A stretch of DNA of 5,101 bases from Deltaproteobacteria bacterium (lineage in GTDB: Bacteria > Desulfobacterota > Desulfobacteria > Desulfobacterales > JAFDCJ01), in contig JAJRVC010000314.1 of NCBI GenBank assembly GCA_024277475.1, positions 1 through 5,101 on the forward strand, written 5' to 3'. Under the pieces are notes generated by a model that saw only the letters and a program-made list of their open reading frames with translations, was not told the DNA's origin and did no database searches. Shown here piece by piece: positions 1 through 5,101 of this stretch; position 1 is the stretch's first letter, and the number at the start of each line of letters is the position of its first letter. The position numbers and the translations under genes were made by a program.

Positions 1-18
1 ATAACAATTCTTTTCCAT
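1..18 (-). CDS. N-terminus of an unidentified gene running off the left edge
   Basis: Read on the minus strand, an ATG at 18-16 opens a frame giving Met-Glu-Lys-Asn-Cys-Tyr before the window ends. It is preceded by AAGGAG (30-25) at a six-base spacing, a near-ideal Shine-Dalgarno arrangement, and this is the main reason to believe it. It is divergent from the frame at 73. Six residues are too few to name a family. Because the neighbouring carboxyltransferase frame is truncated on this side, the gene could belong to an inserted element such as a transposase, but nothing visible proves that. Confidence 0.45.
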
Positions 19-24
19 AATAAT

Positions 25-30
25 CTCCTT
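25..30 (-). promoter_or_regulatory. Ribosome binding site of the leftward gene
   Basis: The minus strand reads AAGGAG followed by ATTATT and then ATG. Strength and spacing are both typical of a well-translated bacterial gene, and they set the start of the partial gene at position 18. Confidence 0.5.
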
Positions 31-32
31 GG

Positions 33-58
33 GTTAGAGGTATTTATTATCCTCTAAC
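33..58. repeat. Perfect 8-bp inverted repeat between divergent starts
   Basis: GTTAGAGG (33-40) and CCTCTAAC (51-58) are exact reverse complements separated by ten A/T bases. On the minus strand the hairpin would end two bases before the Shine-Dalgarno of the leftward gene, so it could affect its translation. The A/T spacer also contains -10-like hexamers, TATTAT (45-50) on plus and GATAAT (51-46) on minus, so the arms could instead be a repressor operator over divergent promoters. Neither direction has a U-tract, which argues against a terminator. The symmetry is seen directly; the function is inference. Confidence 0.5.
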
Positions 59-72
59 ACAGAGAGGCCTAA

Positions 73-618
73 ATGTCCCGTACTTTTTCACTTTTTACGT
101 CATCTTCTCCAACGGTCGTGATTTACACCCTCCCGCTTATCTTTCTGGTGGACGTGCCGGGGGTGATGACCGGTCCTCAGTCCGAAAGGGAAGGTGCGCT
201 GCGTTTTGGCCTGGCCGTGGCCCATTCCCTGGCCTTTTCCGACGTTCCCAAGATTACCGTCGTGATCCGCAAAGCATTCGGCTTTGGCGGCTGCGCTATG
301 TGCGGTTACGGCGCCAAGCAAATCCTGACCCTGGCGTGGCCGGGTGTCGATTTTGGTTCCATGCCGGTGGACAGCGGCGTTCTCGCGGCACACGGGACCG
401 AAAATATGAATAAAGGCGAACTGATAACTTACCTCGCAAAGCAGGAAAAAAACTACCAGCAGTACTGCGGTCCATACCCTGCGGCCGGCAGCTTTAACGT
501 GGATGACGTTATCGATCCGCGGGAGACCCGTCCGCGGATCATTCGTGCGCTCGAAATGGCCCTGAACAGACGCAATGCATCACCGTCGCTGGTAACACGT
601 CATGGCATCATGCCGTAA
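73..618 (+). CDS. Truncated carboxyltransferase, C-terminal fragment (probable gene remnant)
   Basis: This 181-codon frame matches only the C-terminal part of an acyl-CoA carboxylase beta subunit, the domain that normally binds carboxybiotin. Family homology begins around residue 18-20 and runs on through DVPG (27-30), RKAFGFGG (66-73), MCG (76-78), AWP (88-90) and DDVIDPRETR (144-153). The intact gene at 864 carries the matching sites HDIPG, RKSYGMAF, MCG, AWP and DVIDPRITR. About 500-520 residues are expected, so the whole acyl-CoA-binding N domain is missing. Residues 1-17 resemble nothing in the family, and the other two plus-strand frames over 73-123 do not restore homology, so this is a truncation and not a frameshift. 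An SD-like AGAGAGG (61-67) precedes the ATG, so it may be translated, but it is unlikely to be catalytic alone. The uninterrupted frame suggests recent truncation or selection. Confidence 0.7.
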   Translation: MSRTFSLFTSSSPTVVIYTLPLIFLVDVPGVMTGPQSEREGALRFGLAVAHSLAFSDVPKITVVIRKAFGFGGCAMCGYGAKQILTLAWPGVDFGSMPVDSGVLAAHGTENMNKGELITYLAKQEKNYQQYCGPYPAAGSFNVDDVIDPRETRPRIIRALEMALNRRNASPSLVTRHGIMP

Positions 619-634
619 TAAAGATTGAACCGGT

Positions 635-657
635 TATCGGGTACAAGAGGCCCGATA
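635..657 (+). terminator. Possible terminator after the carboxyltransferase fragment
   Basis: TATCGGG (635-641) pairs exactly with CCCGATA (651-657) over a nine-base loop, 16 bases after the stop codon of the fragment. It is followed by TCTTT, a short and imperfect T-tract. Position and orientation fit an intrinsic terminator of the rightward frame, but the T-tract is weak. Confidence 0.35.
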
Positions 658-705
658 TCTTTAGCCCATTGAAAAGGAGTGCTCGCTTTGTAATAGAAAA
701 AGTAC

Positions 706-744
706 AAAAAGGGCCCGGTTTTTGGGCGATTGGGGTTACGGGCC
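706..744 (-). terminator. Orphan terminator-like hairpin, minus strand
   Basis: On the minus strand GGCCCG (744-739) pairs with CGGGCC (717-712) across a 21-base loop, followed by C and then TTTTT (710-706). An all-GC stem followed by a T-tract is the form of an intrinsic terminator for leftward transcription. A smaller GCCC/GGGC pairing (727-724 with 716-713) competes with it. No credible minus-strand gene ends here, so it may be a leftover from a lost gene or may stop antisense transcripts. The long loop lowers confidence. Confidence 0.35.
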
Positions 745-793
745 GAATCTCCTCAATCAGTTCCGGCAAGAATCACCATAGAAAATGATTTGG

Positions 794-843
794 CATAGCG
801 TCAAAGGTTGGATTGGAGGCAAGATAGCATAGCTCATAGCATA
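794..843. repeat. CATAGC direct repeats upstream of the carboxyltransferase gene
   Basis: CATAGC occurs at 794-799, 828-833 and 835-840. The last two lie within a longer direct repeat of ATAGCATA (824-831 and 836-843) with a 12-base period. They lie 20-70 bases before the ATG at 864, where an activator or repressor could bind. The run is short and AT-rich, so chance is a real alternative. No clear -35/-10 pair could be assigned in this gap. Confidence 0.25.
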
Positions 844-863
844 AAATACATAGGAAAAATTTA

Positions 864-2426
864 ATGCATTTTGAAAAAGAACTGAATGAATTTGCAAAAA
901 AGAGAGCCCGGGCCCTTGAAATGGGTGGTGCCGAAAAAGTAAAAAAGCAGCATGACAAGGGAAAATTAACTGCCAGGGAAAGAATCGATCGTCTTTTGGA
1001 TGCGGGTTCATTTCTTGAGGTCGGCATGTTCAATCACTCGGATGTCCCCGGAATGGAAGAAAGGACACCGGCCGACAGCAAAATTGCCGGCTACGGAAAG
1101 GTGGATGGACGCCAGGTGGTGGTCGTTTCGAATGATTTTACCGTACTGGCGGCAACGTCCAGTCGGGTGGCAGGCCGCAAGGAGGGGGAACTCAAAATGC
1201 TGGCAGCTCACCGCGGGCACCCTGTTGTTTATCTGGGTGAGGCCGGCGGTGCGCGTATGCCCGATATCATGGGAGCCGCGGGATTGGCATCATACGGCGG
1301 AAGTGGTTTTGACAGCTACTTGCAAATGATGAGCCGGGTGAGGCAAACCCCCATGATCACCGCCATCCTGGGTGAGTGTTACGGCATGCCCACCTGGATG
1401 GCTTGTCTGTCCGATTTTGTCGTGCAGGTAAAGGGCAGTGCCATGGGGGTTTCCGGTCCCCGGGTGGTTGAACTGGCGCTGGGCGAATCGGTTACGGATG
1501 AGGAACTCGGTGGCTGGCGGGTTCACGCGGAAATTACCGGCAATGTGGACTGTGTTGCCCAAAATGAAGCGGACTGTTTTCAGATCATCCGGCAATACCT
1601 ATCTTATATGCCGTCTCATTGTGATGAGCTGCCGCCGCGGGTGCCGGTATCGGAAGGCTCCGGTTCGAATATGGCAAATATCCTTGATTTGCTGCCTGAA
1701 CAGCGCAATCGGGGATATGACATGCACCGTCTTTTAAGCTGCATTGTGGACAGCCAAAGCCTTTTCCCAATCAAGTCCGCCTTTGGAAAATCGGTCATTA
1801 CGGCACTGGCAAGGATCGACGGTGGAGTCGTCGGGTTGGTCGCTAACCAGCCCATGTATAATGCGGGTGCCATGGATACCGACGGCATCGACAAGGTCAT
1901 CAGTTTTCTTTGTCTTTGTGATTCCTTTAATATTCCTTTGCTCTTTTTCCACGACATTCCCGGTTTCTTAGTCGGCAAAGAGGCCGAACGCAAGCGAGTG
2001 GCCGCCCGGGTTATGAACTATATGAATGCGCTGGGGCTGTTGACGGTTCCCAAAATTTCGATTGTGGTGAGAAAAAGCTACGGAATGGCTTTCTGGAACA
2101 TGTGCGGATCCGGCTGTGCGACCGATTTCCTGGTAGCCTGGCCCTCTGCGGAGATGAGCTTTGTGGATCCGGCTATCGCTGCCAATGTGGTTTATGGCGG
2201 CAAACCTTCGGCAACCGATAAAGCATCTGAGGAGTGGCAGAGGCTCATGCACCAACTGGTGGATGACGCCTCGCCCTACGGCGCCGCCGCAAAACATTAC
2301 ATCCACGATGTTATTGATCCGAGGATAACGCGGTCTTACATTATCAGAGCTCTTGAGATCAGCCATAACACCCGCAGAAAGGGAATCAGTGAGCATAAAC
2401 TGGCAAACTGGCCGACTAAATTTTAA
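864..2426 (+). CDS. Acyl-CoA carboxylase carboxyltransferase (beta) subunit, substrate unknown
   Basis: This 520-residue protein is full length for the biotin-dependent carboxyltransferase family, cytoplasmic enzymes that move CO2 between carboxybiotin and an acyl-CoA. The start fits the family: a charged helix leads into GKLTARERID (33-42). The N domain shows DFTVLAATSS (91-100), GEAGGARM (125-132), GECYGMP (170-176), SGPRVVE (197-203) and EELGG (213-217). The C domain shows GGVVGLVANQP (320-330), HDIPGFLVG (363-371), RKSYGMAF (403-410), MCG (413-415), AWPSAEM (425-431) and DVIDPRITR (482-490). AGGAA (852-856, within TAGGAAAAA) is a modest ribosome binding site seven bases before the ATG. 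At both oxyanion-hole regions the second Gly of the usual Gly-Gly is Met (175, 408), unlike propionyl-CoA carboxylase. MCG recalls 3-methylcrotonyl-CoA carboxylase beta. With no biotin carboxylase, carrier or membrane decarboxylase gene in view, the substrate cannot be named and a decarboxylase role (glutaconyl- or methylmalonyl-CoA type) is not excluded. Confidence 0.93.
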   Translation: MHFEKELNEFAKKRARALEMGGAEKVKKQHDKGKLTARERIDRLLDAGSFLEVGMFNHSDVPGMEERTPADSKIAGYGKVDGRQVVVVSNDFTVLAATSSRVAGRKEGELKMLAAHRGHPVVYLGEAGGARMPDIMGAAGLASYGGSGFDSYLQMMSRVRQTPMITAILGECYGMPTWMACLSDFVVQVKGSAMGVSGPRVVELALGESVTDEELGGWRVHAEITGNVDCVAQNEADCFQIIRQYLSYMPSHCDELPPRVPVSEGSGSNMANILDLLPEQRNRGYDMHRLLSCIVDSQSLFPIKSAFGKSVITALARIDGGVVGLVANQPMYNAGAMDTDGIDKVISFLCLCDSFNIPLLFFHDIPGFLVGKEAERKRVAARVMNYMNALGLLTVPKISIVVRKSYGMAFWNMCGSGCATDFLVAWPSAEMSFVDPAIAANVVYGGKPSATDKASEEWQRLMHQLVDDASPYGAAAKHYIHDVIDPRITRSYIIRALEISHNTRRKGISEHKLANWPTKF

Positions 2427-2440
2427 TGAATAAATTCTAT

Positions 2441-2458
2441 TTGGATTTTGTTATCCAA
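2441..2458. terminator. Weak hairpin downstream of the carboxyltransferase gene
   Basis: TTGGAT (2441-2446) and ATCCAA (2453-2458) form a six-pair stem with a six-base loop, 14 bases after the stop at 2426. The stem is AT-rich and no T-tract follows on either strand, so it would be a poor intrinsic terminator. Its position between two convergent transcription units is the main reason to list it. Confidence 0.22.
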
Positions 2459-2571
2459 CAGGATCTATGGGATTAACCGGTTAGTTCGCTTTGCTCATAA
2501 CCTGTCGAGAGCCCCAGGGTCTAATGGCAAAGTCGAGCGATTGGAATAATGGAATTGTGGCTTACCAATAC

Positions 2572-2596
2572 AAATAGGAGCACTTAACACCTATTT
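2572..2596 (-). terminator. Hairpin overlapping the pgk stop codon
   Basis: AAATAGG (2572-2578) and CCTATTT (2590-2596) are exact reverse complements around an 11-base loop. On the minus strand the first arm includes the TAG stop of pgk (2593-2591), and the second arm ends in TTT followed by GTATT. It could act as a weak terminator for the pgk unit, but the stem has only two GC pairs and the T-tract is broken. Confidence 0.25.
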
Positions 2597-3787
2597 ATCC
2601 GTCAGCGCCGCAACCCCCGGCAGGGTTTTTCCCTCAATAAATTCCAGCGAGGCTCTACCGCCGGTGGAGACATGCGATACCTTATAAGCCACCCCGGCTT
2701 TGTTGACGGCAGACGCCGAATCGCCGCCACCGATTACGGTGGTGGCCCCTTTAGCGGTCACTTGAGCCAACAGATCGGCAATGGCATAAGTTCCGCGGGC
2801 GGTTTCGTCTATTTCAAACACACCCATGGGGCCATTCCAGATAACGGTTCTGGCATTTTCGAGCACGGAACGAAATGCTTCGATGGATTTGCTGCCGATA
2901 TCAAGGCTTTCCCAATCACAAGGGATGGCATCGGCACTGACTTCCTTCAGCGTGCCTATTTTGCGGGCGTCAAAATCGAAAAAATCGGTGACCATGCAGT
3001 CAACCGGAAAAACAAGTTTGTTACCCCCTTGAGCCAAAATTTTTTTGGCATAGGCGACCTTATCCGTTTCGAGCAAAGATCTACCGATTTCAAGACCCTG
3101 GGCTTTAAAAAAAGTGTAGGCCATACCACCACCGATAATCACTTTATCAACCTTGGGCAGCAGGTTGGCGATAACATCGATTTTGCCGGATATTTTGGCA
3201 CCTCCGAGAATGGCAACAAACGGTCTTGCGGGGTTTTCCATGACCCGGCCTAGATAGTCGAGCTCTTTTACCATGAGATATCCGGCGGCACACTGTTTGA
3301 AAAAGTGTGTCACTCCTTCGGTGGAGGCATGGGCTCGGTGGGCGGTTCCGAAAGCATCGTTGACATACAGATCACCGAGTTCGGCAAGTTTTGCGGCAAA
3401 TTCGGCATCATTATCCGTTTCTTCCTTGTAATAACGAAGATTTTCAAGTAACAGAACATCGCCCTCATCGAGGCCGTTTACTGCGGTTTCTACGGCCTCT
3501 CCGATACAGTCATCGACAAAAGCCACATCTCTGCCCAACAGCCGGCTTAAAACCGCCACGCAAGGCTTCAAGGACATCTCGGAAACCCTTGACCCCTTCG
3601 GCCGGCCGAGGTGCGACATCAGGACCAGTTTCCCCCCTTTTTCCACAATGTATCTGATTGTAGAAAAAGCCGCCTTGATGCGCTTGTCATTGGCTACCTT
3701 TCCGCCCTCCAGCGGCACATTAAAATCAACCCGCATCAGGATGCGTTTGCCATGCAAATCCAAATCTTCAACCGTCAATTTTTTCAT
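2591..3787 (-). CDS. pgk: Phosphoglycerate kinase
   Basis: The enzyme interconverts 1,3-bisphosphoglycerate plus ADP with 3-phosphoglycerate plus ATP in cytoplasmic glycolysis and gluconeogenesis. At 398 residues it has the normal bacterial length. Substrate-side signatures are RVDFNVP (19-25), SHLGRPKG (58-65), ENLRYYKEE (115-123) and NDAFGTAHRAHAS (143-155). Nucleotide-side signatures are GGAKISGKI (195-203), GGGMAYTF (219-226), WNGPMGVFE (317-325), GGGDSA (353-358) and STGGRASLEF (374-383). All expected catalytic-loop glycines and the basic residues R62, R118 and R151 appear present. The ATG is set by AAGGAGA six bases upstream. Its start overlaps the end of the amidohydrolase gene by 20 bases. 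The usual glycolytic neighbours gap and tpiA are absent on both sides. Identification is secure. Confidence 0.98.
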   Translation of the reverse strand: MKKLTVEDLDLHGKRILMRVDFNVPLEGGKVANDKRIKAAFSTIRYIVEKGGKLVLMSHLGRPKGSRVSEMSLKPCVAVLSRLLGRDVAFVDDCIGEAVETAVNGLDEGDVLLLENLRYYKEETDNDAEFAAKLAELGDLYVNDAFGTAHRAHASTEGVTHFFKQCAAGYLMVKELDYLGRVMENPARPFVAILGGAKISGKIDVIANLLPKVDKVIIGGGMAYTFFKAQGLEIGRSLLETDKVAYAKKILAQGGNKLVFPVDCMVTDFFDFDARKIGTLKEVSADAIPCDWESLDIGSKSIEAFRSVLENARTVIWNGPMGVFEIDETARGTYAIADLLAQVTAKGATTVIGGGDSASAVNKAGVAYKVSHVSTGGRASLEFIEGKTLPGVAALTDK

Positions 3788-4742
3788 AATGGGTCTCCTT
3801 ATTTATTGAGTAAAATTCCAGTGCATTCTTCCCCAGGATTTTTTCCAGAACGGTATCCGGAAGCTTTTGCTCGATGAGGCGCTTGATCTCCCGGTCCCAG
3901 GCATAGGGAAGATTCGGAAAATCAGTGCCGAAGATAATGCGATCCGCCCCCATTTGCGTCAGCTCGGGAACATAGTCCATGGGCAGATAATCCGCCAGGG
4001 TCATGGTGGTATCCAGCCAGAGATTGTCGTATTTTAACAACATTTTGCGGTACGCATCAAATTCATCGGCTCCGAGGTGAGGCACACATATGTTCAGGCT
4101 GGGATAATCCCTTAGAACACGCTCCAGTTTGTCTGCCCTGCATAAAACATAGGGATCACATGGATAGGCCGGGCTTTTGGGTTCCCGCCCCACATGCATG
4201 ATTAAGGGTTTTTTATGTACAGTGCATGCTTGGTAGATTTCATTCATAGGATCGCTGTTCATGTCAAAACACTGCACATGGCAATGAAGCTTTACGCCCT
4301 TAAGCCCGCTTAGAAAGGCATCTTCGAGAATCGCGACGGCCTTGTTTTCACCGGGAAACACAGTGGCCAGGGCGGTTATTCCGGGATGAGAATGGCTCAA
4401 TTTTGCCATGTATGCATTTAAGTCCCGTGCAATGCCCGGTTTATGCGCGTAATGCAGAGCAACAATGTGGTCAACACCGTGGGAAAGAAGGAAGTCAATA
4501 ACTTCCGGTGACCTCAGCTGGTATCGTATTGGCCAGCCGAATTGCTCGAACCATTGCCAGACGGCGTAAAAAAAATGATCCGGGAAGAAATGAACATGGG
4601 CATCTACCATAAAGGGCAGGGAGGTAGGCACGTATTGGCCCTCGGAATCATTAACCGGCGGAAGTGGTGCTTTCAGCAATCCGAATGGACTTTTTGGGCC
4701 TGAAGTGGTCTTTTTAAGCGGCAAAGCAGGTCGGGAACTCAC
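3768..4742 (-). CDS. Amidohydrolase_2-family metal-dependent hydrolase or decarboxylase
   Basis: This 324-residue protein has the pattern of the amidohydrolase_2 (PF04909) TIM-barrel family, whose members hydrolyse or decarboxylate small carboxylates using a bound metal. The ligand motifs appear in order: DAHVHF with H49 and H51, KGVKLH (148-153), IMHVGR with H183, PHLGADE with H222, and FGTDFPN with D274. No signal peptide or membrane segment is visible, so it is probably cytoplasmic. The start is GTG at 4742, supported by AAAGGA five bases upstream. An internal ATG at 4610 (Met45), just before the first metal motif, lacks a good binding site. Residues 1-44 are therefore a Pro/Lys-rich extension ahead of the barrel. 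The gene ends with TGA inside pgk, so the two are very likely co-transcribed. Substrate is unknown; relatives include the ACMSD and resorcylate decarboxylase type and many uncharacterised proteins. Confidence 0.88.
   Translation of the reverse strand: MSSRPALPLKKTTSGPKSPFGLLKAPLPPVNDSEGQYVPTSLPFMVDAHVHFFPDHFFYAVWQWFEQFGWPIRYQLRSPEVIDFLLSHGVDHIVALHYAHKPGIARDLNAYMAKLSHSHPGITALATVFPGENKAVAILEDAFLSGLKGVKLHCHVQCFDMNSDPMNEIYQACTVHKKPLIMHVGREPKSPAYPCDPYVLCRADKLERVLRDYPSLNICVPHLGADEFDAYRKMLLKYDNLWLDTTMTLADYLPMDYVPELTQMGADRIIFGTDFPNLPYAWDREIKRLIEQKLPDTVLEKILGKNALEFYSINKETHYEKIDG
3794..3800 (-). promoter_or_regulatory. Ribosome binding site of pgk inside the upstream gene
   Basis: The minus strand reads AAGGAGA (3800-3794), then six bases, then the pgk ATG. 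It lies within the last codons of the amidohydrolase gene, so ribosomes finishing that gene pass over it. This is the layout of translational coupling, although the site is strong enough to work independently. Confidence 0.75.
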
Positions 4743-4745
4743 AGA

Positions 4746-4754
4746 TTTCCTTTC
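4746..4754 (-). promoter_or_regulatory. Ribosome binding site deciding the GTG start of the amidohydrolase
   Basis: The minus strand reads GAAAGGAAA (4754-4746). Its AAAGGA core ends five bases before the GTG at 4742-4740. This favours the GTG over the internal ATG at 4610, whose upstream sequence has no purine-rich site. Confidence 0.6.
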
Positions 4755-4780
4755 AAACCATTTTGTACAGTGCTAAATAT

Positions 4781-4808
4781 TAACTAAAATGAACGTTGAA
4801 CTGCTCAA
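4781..4808 (-). promoter_or_regulatory. Possible promoter of the amidohydrolase-pgk unit
   Basis: On the minus strand TTGAGC (4808-4803) resembles a -35 box. TAGTTA (4786-4781) follows after 16 bases as a weak -10, with TAATAT (4782-4777) as a looser alternative. It would give a leader of roughly 30 bases before the GTG. The matches are only partial, in a region so AT-rich that such pairs are common. Confidence 0.22.
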
Positions 4809-4843
4809 TTTATGTATAAACATCATTTCTTAAATTGGAAAGA

Positions 4844-4877
4844 GATATTTGACTATTTGCAGAATATATGAAATATC
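4844..4877. repeat. AT-rich inverted repeat upstream of the amidohydrolase-pgk unit
   Basis: GATATTT (4844-4850) and AAATATC (4871-4877) are exact reverse complements, and the arms extend to nine bases with one mismatch across an 18-base centre. It lies about 100 bases upstream of the GTG start. An operator or activator site is possible, but AT-rich symmetry is frequent by chance. Confidence 0.25.
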
Positions 4878-5101
4878 ACCCAGATTTCGGATAAACTGGA
4901 TTGTCGTGTGTCACGCTTTTTGAGACTGTCACGTCATGTTTCAAGAGATGTTTTGAATATCGTGTGATATCGGTGGCTTAGCTTATTATGTTTTGTTTTA
5001 AGAAAGACAGATTCAGAAAAACAAATTTCTCACTTCCAGAGTGAATGAAGTCAGCCGGTATGATTTAGCAGGCAACAAGCACGAAGATCAGTCGCCACCC
5101 A

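Larger units (their letters stand above)
4743..5101. other. 359-base AT-rich stretch without a convincing gene
   Basis: No open frame with a plausible start and ribosome binding site was found on either strand. Besides the possible promoter and the inverted repeat at 4844-4877, it contains TGTCACG twice (4909-4915 and 4927-4933, 18-base period), a small CGTG/CACG palindrome (4905-4915) and ATATC/GATAT (4958-4970). The last 60 bases are richer in GC. A plus-strand frame there is open from 5002 to the edge but has only a GTG at 5041 with no binding site. The minus-strand frame entering from 5101 reaches a stop within 17 codons and could be the tail of a gene lying to the right. Neither is strong enough to call. 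Confidence 0.6.

Noticed and set aside
674..693. AAGGAG (674-679) followed by TTG at 688 as a gene start
   Set aside because: The TTG is followed immediately by TAA, and GTG at 679 in the same frame gives only a few codons, so no gene results.
757..1033. Two minus-strand frames of 84 and 86 codons ending at 757 and 773, just before the orphan terminator
   Set aside because: Both begin antisense to the conserved N-terminus of the carboxyltransferase, have no good ribosome binding site that I could see, and resemble no family, although their position next to the terminator was tempting.
1616..1993. A 125-codon minus-strand frame and other long frames within the carboxyltransferase gene
   Set aside because: Shadows of the coding frame; the plus-strand frame carries the family motifs throughout.
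2507..2522. Apparent hairpin AGAGCCC/GGGTCT in the gap after the carboxyltransferase
   Set aside because: The loop would be only one or two bases and the arms need a bulge, so it cannot form as drawn.
2672..3253. A 193-codon plus-strand open frame opposite pgk
   Set aside because: It lies wholly antisense to a secure pgk gene, has no recognisable family character, and is explained as a shadow of pgk codon use.
5002..5101. Plus-strand frame open to the right edge with GTG at 5041
   Set aside because: There is no ATG, no ribosome binding site before the GTG, and the peptide resembles nothing; too little sequence to call a gene.
1..5101. Possible CRISPR array, tRNA, integrase or toxin-antitoxin module
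   Set aside because: No regularly spaced repeats, no cloverleaf-like sequence and no frame with such family motifs was found on either strand.

Overview
The window reads as a chromosomal segment from a bacterium, probably an anaerobe of the Desulfobacterota (old Deltaproteobacteria). That placement is an inference from general protein character and mixed base composition. No rRNA or other marker gene is present to prove it. No tRNA, rRNA, CRISPR array or complete mobile element was seen.

Left part (1-863). The first 18 bases look like the extreme N-terminus of a gene running leftward off the edge, with a good ribosome binding site. Behind it lies a strong inverted repeat. Rightward from there is a 181-codon frame (73-618) that matches only the C-terminal part of an acyl-CoA carboxylase carboxyltransferase and is most likely the remnant of a truncated gene. 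The 245-base gap that follows holds two hairpins that could end transcription, one in each direction, and a cluster of short CATAGC repeats.

Middle (864-2590). A complete 520-residue carboxyltransferase (acyl-CoA carboxylase beta type) belongs to the same broad family as the fragment. Both share a Met-Cys-Gly motif and an ending of the type DVIDPRxTR, but they are too diverged to be a recent duplication. No biotin carboxylase, biotin carrier protein or membrane decarboxylase subunit is nearby, so substrate and partners are unknown. A 164-base gap with two weak hairpins separates it from the convergent genes to its right.

Right part (2591-5101, minus strand). A two-gene unit is transcribed leftward. 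An amidohydrolase_2-type metal-dependent hydrolase or decarboxylase (GTG start at 4742) overlaps by 20 bases a complete phosphoglycerate kinase gene (pgk). The overlap and the strong ribosome binding site inside the upstream gene suggest co-transcription and possible translational coupling. The last 359 bases contain no convincing gene. They hold a possible promoter for this unit and several AT-rich inverted repeats.

The genes do not form one obvious pathway: pgk is central glycolysis/gluconeogenesis, and the carboxyltransferases suggest acyl-CoA metabolism. I found no clear new biological system. The points most worth a second look are the truncated carboxyltransferase and its junction, the unusual glycine-to-methionine changes in the intact carboxyltransferase, and the amidohydrolase-pgk coupling.
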